Shown here in pieces: positions 29,464 to 38,745 of a stretch of 43,592 nucleotides of DNA; position 1 is the first letter of the stretch; every line of letters begins with the position of its first letter. The stretch is taken from NCBI GenBank assembly GCA_035712365.1, contig DASTAW010000043.1, forward strand, positions 1 through 43,592, given 5' to 3'. Below the pieces are notes generated by a model, which did not search any database, was not told the origin of the DNA, and saw only the letters and a list, made by a program, of their open reading frames with translations. Origin of the DNA: Terriglobia bacterium. GTDB lineage: Bacteria; Acidobacteriota; Terriglobia; UBA7540. The translations under genes and the position numbers were made by a program.

Positions 29464-30267
29464 TCACTTTTGCGATAGCTGCTTTTCAAGCCGATAGGCC
29501 TTGGAATTGAGCTCACTGAGGTGTTGGAGGTCATTGTCGGTGAGGGAAATGGCGTTCTGGATCATGTCCAGGGCTGGGCCTCCAAATGAGTTGGAATCCT
29601 GCCCGCGGTTGGATGTCAGCATACCACTCATGGTTCGGAACTGGTTGGTGAGATTTCGATAACGGGCCGCGATGGATGTGAGATAGGTTTCCCGGCGACG
29701 GTCGAGGTCCTGCAGGCTTAGCAGGATGTGCTCGCGTTCAGCCACACGGGCGTAGCCTTCGTTGTTCGAGGCACTTAGTTGCTCGTTAGCTTTCTGCAAA
29801 TCAGCAACATGCCGGCGAGAATTTTCAGCCTCGGTTTGCGCCGATTCAAGCTGTTGCTGCATCTTGTCCAATCGGCCCTGCAGTTCATTCTGCATATCCT
29901 GAAAATGCTGATTGGAGGCATCAAGCGCCTTCGCGTTCTCGGTTTTGGAAGCGGAAAGAGTGTCCTGGAGATGTGTGACGCTGGCATTTGCCGCATTCAA
30001 CTGGTCCGTAAGCTGCTTGATGGTGGCGTCGCGCTCCGCAATCACCGCCTGGATATTTCTTTCCGGAGCCGGTTTCCCTGGCCTGGACGCGCCGAGGCGA
30101 AGTTCGCTCTGGCGAAGAGCTTCCTGGCCTTCGCGTAGAGATTGGAGCGCGGCGTCTCGTTGCCGCTGTGCTTCCGCAAGTTGGTTGGACTGGCGGAGAA
30201 TGAAGCCACCCGCAGCCACCAGGGCGACTGCCAAGCCCGATACAACGGCGATTTGCACTCCTCTCAT
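29464..30267 (-). CDS. membrane-anchored coiled-coil protein (third gene of barrel-VWA operon)
   Basis: A 267-residue protein with an N-terminal TM or uncleaved signal (VQIAVVSGLAVALVAAGGFI, about 4-23) followed by about 170 residues of coiled coil rich in Gln, Glu, Ala and Leu (for example NELQGRLDKMQQQLESAQTE). The C-terminal ~80 residues are less regular and end LEKQLSQK. It would project into the periplasm. The start is uncertain: ATG 30267, or TTG 30276, which begins one base after the VWA stop codon and only 4 bases after a GGAG. Either way the gene is tightly linked to the VWA gene. No known domain is recognised; it may act as a spacer or scaffold for the two upstream products. Confidence 0.78.
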   Translation of the reverse strand: MRGVQIAVVSGLAVALVAAGGFILRQSNQLAEAQRQRDAALQSLREGQEALRQSELRLGASRPGKPAPERNIQAVIAERDATIKQLTDQLNAANASVTHLQDTLSASKTENAKALDASNQHFQDMQNELQGRLDKMQQQLESAQTEAENSRRHVADLQKANEQLSASNNEGYARVAEREHILLSLQDLDRRRETYLTSIAARYRNLTNQFRTMSGMLTSNRGQDSNSFGGPALDMIQNAISLTDNDLQHLSELNSKAYRLEKQLSQK

Positions 30268-30277
30268 ACGCAACAAT

Positions 30278-31222
30278 TCACTCCTCTCTGGGCCGAAAAT
30301 ATGGACGCCATGAGATTTGGACCTCCTGACCGTTGCAAGAGGCTTTCAGGCCGACTTGCAATTCTCTGTGACTTTTGCGTGGAACCGATAGAGTCAGTCC
30401 CCAGACATCCGATATGCGTGTGAATATGTGGGAAATCGCCTGCGGAATTTCCGCGGTGGAGCGACAAATGACTGTTTCTCCGCCGGTGTCTTTTGCCAGG
30501 GCGTCGAGGCCATTTTGGTACGCTAGATCGAGCGAATTTTGCCGGTAATGAAGGTGGACCACAAACAATGGCGCTTCCAGGGAGCTGATACGCCGCTCCA
30601 GTTTGGATATCTTCTCATTAATCAGAACGTCCCGGAAGCGCCGGCTAAGATCGTGCGTATCACTCGGATTGATGACGGGATCCGTATAATCTTCACGGTA
30701 GTTATAGATGCTTCCGTCTGTAATGTAAAGCACAGAGACGCGGACCGGCGACTTACGAATCATGGCATCTGCCAGCGACAACGTCGCGCGAAGAGTTTCA
30801 AGCAAACCCGGCGTTCCGCTGCTTGTGAGGGACTGGATCGTGCCAATCACCTTCCGGCGGTCAGCGGTGGGGTCAGCCAGGACGTGTAGTCCGTCCTGCG
30901 CACGGAGCAATCCAACCCACGAATTCTGGGGGAGTTTGGAGATGTTGGTCGCCATGGCCTGCTTCGCGTCGTCGATCCGCGAAAGGTCGCCGGTGAGATC
31001 CAGCACGACCAGGACGACCTGATCGCTGGTCGGAGCCAACGCTTTTTCCACTGTTACGGGGTGACCGTTCAGTGTGGGGCCGAATGTAGGTGTCTCCGCA
31101 CACTTTTCCTGATCGATCCAGGCGGGAATGGAGAACCCCGGAGCCTTTACCTGCGCACGGGCAAGAGCAGTCCCGATCAGCACAAAAAATACGGTTGAGA
31201 GGACAGGAACACCTCTTAGCAT
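30278..31222 (-). CDS. VWFA-related acidobacterial secreted protein
   Basis: A 314-residue protein with a signal peptide (VPVLSTVFFVLIGTALARA, cut before Gln24). The rest is a von Willebrand A-like fold of the acidobacterial type: VVLVVLDLTGDLSRIDDAKQ at about 88-107, NSWVGLLRAQDGLHVLADP, VRVSVLYITDGSIYNY, and a C-terminal beta-rich part. The metal-site motif that would read DxSxS is DLTGD here, so the site is degenerate and metal binding is doubtful. The family is found widely in acidobacteria; its function is not established, but VWA domains usually mediate protein contacts. Its ATG overlaps the stop of the barrel gene (TGATG), so translation is coupled. Confidence 0.88.
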   Translation of the reverse strand: MLRGVPVLSTVFFVLIGTALARAQVKAPGFSIPAWIDQEKCAETPTFGPTLNGHPVTVEKALAPTSDQVVLVVLDLTGDLSRIDDAKQAMATNISKLPQNSWVGLLRAQDGLHVLADPTADRRKVIGTIQSLTSSGTPGLLETLRATLSLADAMIRKSPVRVSVLYITDGSIYNYREDYTDPVINPSDTHDLSRRFRDVLINEKISKLERRISSLEAPLFVVHLHYRQNSLDLAYQNGLDALAKDTGGETVICRSTAEIPQAISHIFTRISDVWGLTLSVPRKSHRELQVGLKASCNGQEVQISWRPYFRPREE

Positions 31223-34017
31223 CAGAAGCTCAAAATCAGCCCTAACTGGATAACCCGCCCTCCCTCCGAGCCGATTATCCTGCCAGCATCAATGTTCGGG
31301 GCGCTTGCCGGACCGATCGTCGTATCGGGGTAGTTCCAGTTGGCATGGTTAAGAATATTAAAGGCTGTGAAGTTGAAATCCAGAGAGGTGCCACCAACCG
31401 GCATGCGCTTGTCCAGACTAATGTCGAACCTGTTTCTGCCCGGGCCCAACAGGTCTGAAAGGGTCCTTGGCCCATCTCCAAGGGTGAAGTCTGCGGGCTG
31501 GGCAAAGGCGGAGGGATTGAACCACTTTGAGGGACCGGGTTCCGCAACGCGGGGATCTACGCCCGGCACAACGTCCACAAACAGGGTGGAGAGCACATCG
31601 CCGGTGTTGTTGAACTGCGGTCGCAACGCGAGTGGCCGTCCGTCATTCCAGTAGGCCATGCCGCTGATCGACCAGCCGCTCACAATCGGCTGTCCCCAGC
31701 CGACGAAGTCGAGCAGCGGTTTCCCGCCTCCGAACGGCAGATTATACATATAGCTGAACTGGATGTATTGCGGCGTGTTGTCTGAAGTTGGCGCCCAATC
31801 ATTGCTGAGGTTGATAAGGTCCTGGTTCCCGTAAGGCCCCGAATAATTGTCGAACGCGCTTGAGAACTCGTAGGTGGCGGAGAACGAGAGGCCGTAGGAC
31901 TCGCGCTTTTCCACCTGGACGTATGCGGACTTGTGCTGGTAGCGGCCCGCAGGATAAAGACCATAGAGCTCGAATGCCTTGAACTGGGGGTAGGGCTGAA
32001 GCGTGAGACGAAACGCCTCGTCATTGAGCCTGTCACGGTAGCGCAGGTAAGCAGGATCGATCGCGTTGGGGGTGGTGGCCCCATCGCCGACCAGGAGATC
32101 TCTGCCGGCGCTGTAGTCTGTTCCCACCGTCAGCACCATTGAAAAAGGTATCTGGCGCTCGACTGTCAACGATGCCTCCCGATAAGCGGGCACCCGGCTG
32201 GTCATATCGACAAAATCCGCGACGGTGTTGTCAGCCGCCGAGGGGCTCAGGTCCGGCAAAGGCGTAGACAGCGGTGGAATGCCGCTTGCCAGTTCCAGCG
32301 CAGGGCTAAGCTGATTGTTCGCGGAGGTAAACGTCTGGCGGGCATTGAATCCTTGTGTGCCCCACTGTCCGTTATACATCGGCATGTGCCCGTGCCAGTG
32401 GTGGAAAGAGGCACGCACGCCAGTCTTGGAATCACCGCCAGGGTTCCATGCCAGTCCCAGTGTGTAGTCAAGATTAACGCTGGAGGGCCGCAGACCGCGC
32501 GAAATCCTGTTGCGGCCGGCAAAAACCAGAGCTCCAAGCCGGCGGGTTGCAGGATCAAGCACCATCGGATCGATGGTGCTTTGACGGTCATACTTTTCCA
32601 CCCGTGGTGTATACCGCTTGAAATTGAAGTCGAGACTAATTGCAACTGTTTTTGACAACTGGTATCTGTCGCCACCCGAGATTGACTGATAGGAATTACG
32701 AAAATACGATGGTGAAGTGATGACGGTACGTTCTGCATACTGCGGCAGGCCTAGGAGAAAGCTGGCGAACGGATCGCCTGTGTTGACGATGCCTGGCAAG
32801 CCCGTCAGGCCTGTGGAAAACTGGAAATAACCAGTTGGGTATTGCGGCGTGTAGGAATTCATCTGGTACTGGTCGGCCTGGAAGGTCAACTGAAGGGAGT
32901 GTTTGCCTTGCTGTGTGGATATCGAGTCTCGGATTTCAACGGCGTTGCGGGCGTTTTGTGAATTCGGGTAACCGGTGCCCATTGACAGATAACTGTCGGC
33001 AAGCTCATAAACGGGGAAAGGAGCCTGTTCGCCGCTCCCGGCTTTTGTCACATCTGATTCCGCCGTTAAATGGACTGAATTGACCGTCCTTGAAGTGGCG
33101 GTAAAATTGTAGCTGATTTCAGCGCGCCACCGCGAGTAGTGCTGGTCAGGGGCTGTAGGACTGGCGAAGTTTGGAAAGTATTTCGGAGCGCTGACGAAGC
33201 CGTTCGAGATGGCCGTTTGGAAACTCAGCCGGTGGCGGGTGCCCACCGACTGATCAACTCTGGCGATGATTCCGTCCGCAGTGTCATACTGTGGCGCATT
33301 GACGAAATAGTTATTTTCGAAGAACGGCCCCACGCTCGCGTTAGGCAGGGGATAAAACGATAGAGCTTGCTGGATCCCCGGCGAAAGTTTGTCAGGGGCG
33401 ATAATGTTTCCTGGGAAAGGCGATCGGAGATATTGCAAGTTGGTGGTCGAAACCGGCAGAGAAGGGTCAAAGGCCGGATTGGAAGCGGTTGTTGCCAAGT
33501 CATAGATGATGAGGGGGTTACCAGCCTGGTCGACCGTCTTTGAAAAGTCTCCGTTGCGTTGGGCTGCTGTGGGAATGGTATGAAGTGAAGCCCGGGAGAT
33601 GGTTTCGCGCACGCCTTCGTAGGACAAAGCGAAGAATGTGCTCTGGGGGTTGTTCACCAGATGCGGAATCAGAACCGGGCCCGATACGTTGAATCCGAAC
33701 TGGTTTCGGTGAAGCGGGGATTTAGTGCCGCCGTTTTGATTGACCTCGTGCGGGATAGCATCGAGAGAATCATTACGGAAATACTCATATACGCGACCGT
33801 GCCAGAGCATCTTGGGGCCAAAGTTTCTTTGGGCCGACGGCGGACTTCCTGGCCGCATGCCCCATTTGCCCGTCAGGACCTTGAATTCTTCTGTCGCTTG
33901 GGTGAGAGGAACTGCTTTACTATCAGCAGATTCAGAGTTTCTTCGAGTGGCTGAGGCAGAAAAGGCAATCGGAACGCTCATGATGAGCCCCAGGAGGGCG
34001 TAGACGAAAATCTTCAT
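31222..34017 (-). CDS. Oar-like outer-membrane barrel lacking carboxypeptidase-like and plug domains
   Basis: A 931-residue protein. A signal peptide (KIFVYALLGLIMSVPIAFSA) is followed by only about 55 residues of low similarity before the barrel motifs typical of acidobacterial Oar-like receptors: GRVYEYFRNDSLDA, PLHRNQFGFNVSGPV, STFFALSYEGVRE, RNGDFSK, and a C-terminal barrel with FNILNHANWNYPD, ending QLGLILSF. Complete members (about 1000-1200 residues, as at 34316-37231) have a carboxypeptidase-like domain and a TonB plug before this point; both are missing. The gene has its own signal peptide, promoter and uninterrupted frame, so it is not a broken copy. ATG 34017 was preferred over an upstream TTG at 34032. 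It heads the operon with the VWA and coiled-coil genes. The substrate is unknown. Confidence 0.88.
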   Translation of the reverse strand: MKIFVYALLGLIMSVPIAFSASATRRNSESADSKAVPLTQATEEFKVLTGKWGMRPGSPPSAQRNFGPKMLWHGRVYEYFRNDSLDAIPHEVNQNGGTKSPLHRNQFGFNVSGPVLIPHLVNNPQSTFFALSYEGVRETISRASLHTIPTAAQRNGDFSKTVDQAGNPLIIYDLATTASNPAFDPSLPVSTTNLQYLRSPFPGNIIAPDKLSPGIQQALSFYPLPNASVGPFFENNYFVNAPQYDTADGIIARVDQSVGTRHRLSFQTAISNGFVSAPKYFPNFASPTAPDQHYSRWRAEISYNFTATSRTVNSVHLTAESDVTKAGSGEQAPFPVYELADSYLSMGTGYPNSQNARNAVEIRDSISTQQGKHSLQLTFQADQYQMNSYTPQYPTGYFQFSTGLTGLPGIVNTGDPFASFLLGLPQYAERTVITSPSYFRNSYQSISGGDRYQLSKTVAISLDFNFKRYTPRVEKYDRQSTIDPMVLDPATRRLGALVFAGRNRISRGLRPSSVNLDYTLGLAWNPGGDSKTGVRASFHHWHGHMPMYNGQWGTQGFNARQTFTSANNQLSPALELASGIPPLSTPLPDLSPSAADNTVADFVDMTSRVPAYREASLTVERQIPFSMVLTVGTDYSAGRDLLVGDGATTPNAIDPAYLRYRDRLNDEAFRLTLQPYPQFKAFELYGLYPAGRYQHKSAYVQVEKRESYGLSFSATYEFSSAFDNYSGPYGNQDLINLSNDWAPTSDNTPQYIQFSYMYNLPFGGGKPLLDFVGWGQPIVSGWSISGMAYWNDGRPLALRPQFNNTGDVLSTLFVDVVPGVDPRVAEPGPSKWFNPSAFAQPADFTLGDGPRTLSDLLGPGRNRFDISLDKRMPVGGTSLDFNFTAFNILNHANWNYPDTTIGPASAPNIDAGRIIGSEGGRVIQLGLILSF

Positions 34018-34039
34018 TTCGGGCTCGTACAAGGCTTAG

Positions 34040-34068
34040 ATTATATACCCCGTGCGCTTCCATGACAA
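34040..34068 (-). promoter_or_regulatory. sigma-70-like promoter of the barrel-VWA operon
   Basis: On the minus strand TTGTCA (34068-34063) and TATAAT (34045-34040) are separated by 17 bases: a perfect -10 and one mismatch in the -35. The predicted transcript start is near 34033, giving a leader of about 16 bases. Confidence 0.75.
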
Positions 34069-34212
34069 CCCTTCGGATTCATTCACTTAGGGGCTTTTGG
34101 GCGCCGAACGGACCTACGGTGAGGTTCGCCGTGGTTCGATGCGATTGGGTGCAGAAAATGAAGGTCAATTGAAAGTTTGGCCAACCTGGATCTGGTCAGA
34201 TCGGCAAAATTT

Positions 34213-34274
34213 ACCCTGAGCCTCTGCTCCCCGATTGCGGCGATCAGAACCGTTCGCAAATTTGAGGGTGAACC
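34213..34274. repeat. second copy of the GTTCGCAAATT intergenic repeat
   Basis: The stretch ACCCTGAG...CGATCAGAACCGTTCGCAAA, followed by TTTGAGGGTGAAC, matches 9725-9788 over about 60 bases with scattered differences. It lies between the two receptor genes. Only the right half of the longer element at 9640-9790 is present. Confidence 0.65.
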
Positions 34275-34315
34275 AGCTCCGGACGACGCCGCAGAGGGAG
34301 TTTTTCCACAGCCTT

Positions 34316-37231
34316 CTAGAAGTTAAAGCGCGCGAACAGGTCAAGCCTGCGGTTCGCGGAGGGGTTGTTAAAAAAACCACCGGCCAGTGAGTTCGAGCGG
34401 CCAAACAGATAGTCAGGAGACGTCAAACTGCCAACCGGAGTGCCAAGGTTCACCTTGTTGAAGACATTATGGGCCATAACGCCCACCTCAAGCGTAAACC
34501 GCCGGTCGCTGGAACCACCGAAGCGGGGACCGCCTCCGCCGCCGCTGAGCCCGCGGCCGCCAAGCCCTCCATGGTCGCGATGATACCCGCCGCCACCTCC
34601 GCCCTCACCGCGGCCCCCGCCGCCTTCAACTTCTCTGCCGAATCCGAAGGTCTTTGAAAGGCGAGCGTTCATTGAGAATTGGCTGGGGCCAAAGTAGTAG
34701 TTGACAGGGATGAGGGGACCGCCCAGCGTGGGGTTGATGAAGTCGGACTTGACCGGCTGGCTACAGGTGATGCAGGCATCTGAAGCGAAGGCAGGCCTGT
34801 CGTTGAAAATCGAATCTCCGTTTAAGTCCTGCCCAAGGGTGACGCTATAGGGATGCCCGGAAGTGAAGACCAGGAACGGGCTGAACGTTAAGCCGTAAGG
34901 CAGGCTAGTGGAGCCGCCCACGAAAAACCGGTTGCGTGTTACCCAAGGGGCGCTTCCGTAACTTTGAGAGAGATCATACTGGTTCATCGGAAAGGAGCTG
35001 GCTCCGTTTTCGCCTTGAACAGCGTTGGCATTGGCATAGCTCAACGTGTAGTAGCCAAAAAGCGAAACTGCAGCACCCATGCGTATGTTAAAATTCGCGA
35101 TCAACTGGTTCTCGTTGTAAAGCCCCGCATCTTCATACTGGTAAATGTTCCCCACGTTGCCAAAGGGGCGGATGCCACTCGTTGGATCGGCGGGGTCAAA
35201 AGTCCCCGGCAGTGGAGCGTTGATATTGCGGGTGAGAAGCTGATGGATTCCGTGCGTGGTGATGTAAGTGACTGAAGTCTTGATGTTCTTGTTAATTTGC
35301 CTCTCCAGACCAATGGCGCCCTCGATGACGTAAGGCGACTGGAATTGCCGGCTGATCTGGTAGATGGTCGGGAAAGCGGCAGAAGCTGCTATCGAGCTGG
35401 CAGGCGGAAGGCCCGGTGGCAGGAAGTCTGGAGAATTCACAACGAACCGTTGCTGATTAATGCCGTTCAACTGTTCTGCCTGGAGAATATTTTCTGTGTC
35501 CAAGCGGTCGTAGAAGATGCCAGCGCCCGCCCTCAGAACGGTTTTGGGGGCCTTCCCGTGTCCATCGATTCCCCACGCAAGACCGAAGCGCGGTGCGATG
35601 TCAAAGTGGTCCTGAATGTCGGTCTGACCTTCAAAGCGCAAACCAAGCGTCAGAGAGAGATTGGGGAGCGTCCGCCAGTTGTCCTCGGTGTAGAGGGCGT
35701 AATCGAATCGGTTGACCTTGGCAACTGGATTTCCGGTGGTTATCGAGAATTGATTCGCGCCTCCGCCTGCCGCTACAATTTCCTCAGGTGTGAGTCCCTG
35801 GGCAAGACCCTGTTGAAAACTCGAATAGCTCTGGATGCCCGTGAACGTAAAGGTGCCGTTGTAGCCGCTGGTCGAGTTGATAGCCTCATCGTCGAACCGC
35901 ACACGTCCCCCGTAAGTCAGGCTGTGCTTGCCAAAGTTGGTTGATGTAAGGCTCTGGAACTCGTATCGATTTTCAGTGTCTCGGGAAGTTCCGCTGCTGT
36001 TTCCGCCGCCGGTGAAAGCTCCAAGCACACGGATTTCCGGGTCCGTGCTGAAGGGGTTCTGATCGTCCGTGCTGTGGCGATATTCAAAACGGTTCTGCAT
36101 GACGGTCCGGGTACTGATCACCTGGGTGTCGCTAACCTGGACCCGCTGAGAGACAGCGGTGGAGTCATACGCTTGAGAGGGAAGAGAGAACTCCGAGAGG
36201 CCGTCGTTCGTGTCATTGCGCGACCATCGTTGATAACGGACGGACATTACGTTGGTGTTGGTCAACTGGAAGTCCACACGCGGGCTGATGTTCGTCCGCG
36301 ACGAGGGGCTGGGAATAGCCTGGCTGATCTGCATTCCGTTCGGGTTAAAGGCCGGGGTTGGAACGACAGGCGTGATGATAGACGTGCTGTCGCTGCTGCG
36401 GTGGAACATACCGAGGAAGAATGAAAGTTTCTTTCCGAGCGGCCCTCCGAAACTCCCCGCGTACATCTGGGAGTGGTAGCCCGGCTGCGTCGCCACGAAG
36501 GGGTTGCGCGAATTAAAAGACGAGTCGTTGCCGTAGGAAAAGACACTGCCATGATATTTTGAGAAGCCTGGCTTGGTGGTGATGTCGATTCGTCCGTAGC
36601 CCAGCCTCTCATACTGGGCGGAAAACGGATTTTGGTTGACGCGGACTTCCAGAATCGCTTCCTTTGGCGGAAGTTCGCCGCCCGAAAAACCATCGATGTA
36701 AATCTCGCCTCCATTGGGCCCGGCTGCCGGGCCAGCCAGTTGTTGAAGTTCCTCCTGCAGCTCATCGGGATCATCGGAAAGTGACTTCAAAGCTTCTCCC
36801 TTTAGAACCACTGCGCCCACATTCTCTTCAGGGCTGACGCTGAGCTGCTGGCCTTCGCTCTCCACGGTAACCTGCTGCGTCTGCATGGTCAGTGCCAACT
36901 GGGCGTCCACAACCTGCGCGTGGCCGGCTGCAACGTTGATTCCTGCTTTCGTGAACGTTGAAAAGCCCTGTGTGGTGATTTGAACCGAATATTGGCCGGG
37001 CGCGAGATGATGGAAGGTGTAGCGCCCCTGCGCGTCCGTTTGGGCAGCCTTGGTTTGACGGTTGGGACCGGTTAATGTAACCGTCGCCGCGGGAATTACG
37101 GCGCCCGATGGGTCCGTAACCTGACCACTCACTGTGCCGTTGCCTGTCTGTGCGAACACCGCAGCAGAAAAGCAAATTGACGCCAGCAATGCCCAGAGGG
37201 GACGTCTAAACCTTCCTAGCAATTCGTTCAT
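34316..37231 (-). CDS. Oar-like TonB-dependent receptor with glycine-rich insert
   Basis: A 971-residue outer-membrane receptor. A signal peptide (about 1-27, ending AVFAQ) leads to a carboxypeptidase-regulatory domain (GTVSGQVTDPSGAVIPAATV, 31-50), a plug-like part (SLSDDPDELQEELQQLAGPA, IYIDGFSGGELPPKEAILEV, GRIDITTKPG) and a beta-barrel ending LDLFARFNF. Close to the C terminus (about residues 860-915) is a glycine-rich insert with GEGGGGGGYHRDHGG and SGGGGGPRFGG, probably a surface loop. Complete receptors of this kind import bulky substrates such as peptides or glycans. GGAGG lies 8 bases before ATG 37231. The upstream gene (37310-38578), whose product also ends in a glycine-rich run, is 78 bases away on the same strand. 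Confidence 0.92.
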   Translation of the reverse strand: MNELLGRFRRPLWALLASICFSAAVFAQTGNGTVSGQVTDPSGAVIPAATVTLTGPNRQTKAAQTDAQGRYTFHHLAPGQYSVQITTQGFSTFTKAGINVAAGHAQVVDAQLALTMQTQQVTVESEGQQLSVSPEENVGAVVLKGEALKSLSDDPDELQEELQQLAGPAAGPNGGEIYIDGFSGGELPPKEAILEVRVNQNPFSAQYERLGYGRIDITTKPGFSKYHGSVFSYGNDSSFNSRNPFVATQPGYHSQMYAGSFGGPLGKKLSFFLGMFHRSSDSTSIITPVVPTPAFNPNGMQISQAIPSPSSRTNISPRVDFQLTNTNVMSVRYQRWSRNDTNDGLSEFSLPSQAYDSTAVSQRVQVSDTQVISTRTVMQNRFEYRHSTDDQNPFSTDPEIRVLGAFTGGGNSSGTSRDTENRYEFQSLTSTNFGKHSLTYGGRVRFDDEAINSTSGYNGTFTFTGIQSYSSFQQGLAQGLTPEEIVAAGGGANQFSITTGNPVAKVNRFDYALYTEDNWRTLPNLSLTLGLRFEGQTDIQDHFDIAPRFGLAWGIDGHGKAPKTVLRAGAGIFYDRLDTENILQAEQLNGINQQRFVVNSPDFLPPGLPPASSIAASAAFPTIYQISRQFQSPYVIEGAIGLERQINKNIKTSVTYITTHGIHQLLTRNINAPLPGTFDPADPTSGIRPFGNVGNIYQYEDAGLYNENQLIANFNIRMGAAVSLFGYYTLSYANANAVQGENGASSFPMNQYDLSQSYGSAPWVTRNRFFVGGSTSLPYGLTFSPFLVFTSGHPYSVTLGQDLNGDSIFNDRPAFASDACITCSQPVKSDFINPTLGGPLIPVNYYFGPSQFSMNARLSKTFGFGREVEGGGGRGEGGGGGGYHRDHGGLGGRGLSGGGGGPRFGGSSDRRFTLEVGVMAHNVFNKVNLGTPVGSLTSPDYLFGRSNSLAGGFFNNPSANRRLDLFARFNF

Positions 37232-37309
37232 CTCAAAATCCTCCAAAACTTCGCATTCTGATGGAACTTAACCATGATTCCGGTGGGCCGTCTGTTTGAG
37301 AGGCTAGAA

Positions 37310-38578
37310 TTATGGGCCGCCCGCGCCTCCTCCCCCCTGGTCGCCTCCACCGCCTGCCTCCTCGCCGCCGCCACCGCCCACGCTCATATTCCACGGACCC
37401 AGCACAACTTCTTTGCTGCCCTTGGGTCGGGCACGGAGTATGGGCTCAACGCCGCTGAGCACAGCGATGGCCGTAACCTGGTCCGGTTTGGCTCCCTCGG
37501 TGCTCACAACGATAAGCGGCTCGCCTGACTTGAGGTCGGTGAGTGAAAAGGCCGGCATTCGTTGCAACATTTGCTCGAAATTTCCTGGGTGACCTCCCGG
37601 CGTGCCGCGTCCTTCACCGGGCCCGCCTGGCCTGCCGTTGCCTTGATAATTTGCCCGGCGGGGTCGTTCACCGGCTTCGTTTCCTGCCTGCTGGCCCGCG
37701 GCCCCGTTTTGAGCAGATCCGGCGTTAAATGCGGCAATCGTATTGGCTACTTCCGGAGTCAGTTCGTGCAGCTTTGATTCTGTGTTTGTCCGCACCAGAA
37801 CGGGATTGCCTGTAGCGAGGTCTTTCACGGTGATGGTTCCGTCCGGCGCATCGACGGATATCACGGTCGCCCCGATATTCCGGAAGGTTCCCGAAACCAC
37901 TTTTTGGGCGGTGAAGTGGGTCCCGTCGGGACTTTTCGAGCCGAGCGCTCGCACCTGATCGCCGACGCGAATCTGGTCCAAGGGGGCCGGTTTGGCGTCG
38001 CTGAATTTGATTGAGTCCGGGGCGTAGCGTAGCAAAGTTGCGTTGGATGCCAGCGTAACCGTAACGGGATGGGTCAGGTCGCCGGGCTTGGGGGACGTGT
38101 TGGGTACTGCCAGGGTGATTTCCTTGGTTGCCGGATCGACGGTTTTAACCACGCCAGAAATGCCATTTTTTAACCATTGAAGTCGCTCAGCCTCACGGGC
38201 GGTTTCGAGCGCCGCCTTACTCATAACGACGACAGACTTGGCACTGACGGATTTCTGGTCCTCTGACAGGGGACCGATAATCAGCACTCGGTCGCCCACC
38301 TGGACGTCGGTCACGGCGATTTTGTCTGCCTCCTTCAGGCTCTTCGCGCCGGGAGGGACTTTCAGGACGGAAACATCCTCTGGCAGTCTGACGGTGAGGT
38401 TTGGTCCCGCGTCCGTGTGGAGCGTCAGTTGACCGGCCTGGATCGCCGTCACCACGCCTATCGGCCGGACTTTCTGGGCAGCTGTGGCATTTTGGGCCGA
38501 AGGCTGGGCCATCGCAAGTGCTTGAAATAAGGCCAGGCAAGGAACGACCCATACAAGGCGAGCTTTCCAACTATTCAT
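37310..38578 (-). CDS. secreted repeat protein (DUF5666-like) with glycine-rich tail
   Basis: A 422-residue protein with a signal peptide (VVPCLALFQALAMAQ, cut near residue 25). Three short beta-rich units of similar layout follow: IGVVTAIQAGQLTLHTDAGP, GVVKTVDPATKEITLAVPNT and GATVISVDAPDGTITVKDLA, each followed by 'I/V-xVGDxV' type segments (VQVGDRVLII, IRVGDQVRAL). They resemble DUF5666/OB-like repeats. A proline- and glycine-rich linker (about 300-335) and a C-terminal run of GGGG units with Glu and Asp end the protein. It is the first gene of an operon with the receptor at 34316-37231 and may be its periplasmic or surface partner. GGAG lies about 10 bases before ATG 38578. Confidence 0.82.
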   Translation of the reverse strand: MNSWKARLVWVVPCLALFQALAMAQPSAQNATAAQKVRPIGVVTAIQAGQLTLHTDAGPNLTVRLPEDVSVLKVPPGAKSLKEADKIAVTDVQVGDRVLIIGPLSEDQKSVSAKSVVVMSKAALETAREAERLQWLKNGISGVVKTVDPATKEITLAVPNTSPKPGDLTHPVTVTLASNATLLRYAPDSIKFSDAKPAPLDQIRVGDQVRALGSKSPDGTHFTAQKVVSGTFRNIGATVISVDAPDGTITVKDLATGNPVLVRTNTESKLHELTPEVANTIAAFNAGSAQNGAAGQQAGNEAGERPRRANYQGNGRPGGPGEGRGTPGGHPGNFEQMLQRMPAFSLTDLKSGEPLIVVSTEGAKPDQVTAIAVLSGVEPILRARPKGSKEVVLGPWNMSVGGGGGEEAGGGGDQGGGGAGGP

Positions 38579-38745
38579 CTTTTATGACTCCGGGCGTAAC
38601 CATTTGTAGACGAACGCGGCCTAGGATGGGTTTCGCCCTTGTCGCGGATTTTGCATTTTTTTTCATTATGGGCCTGAAACCGCTCTCCGAGGCGCAGTTT
38701 AAGTCCGGGGCGAAAGGATCTAACTCTTCGCTTTCTTCCTGACGG

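Noticed and set aside
31222-34315. Frameshift or deletion as the cause of the missing plug domain
   Set aside because: No plug or carboxypeptidase-like coding remains were found in any frame between 34018 and 34315, and the shortened gene has its own signal peptide and promoter.
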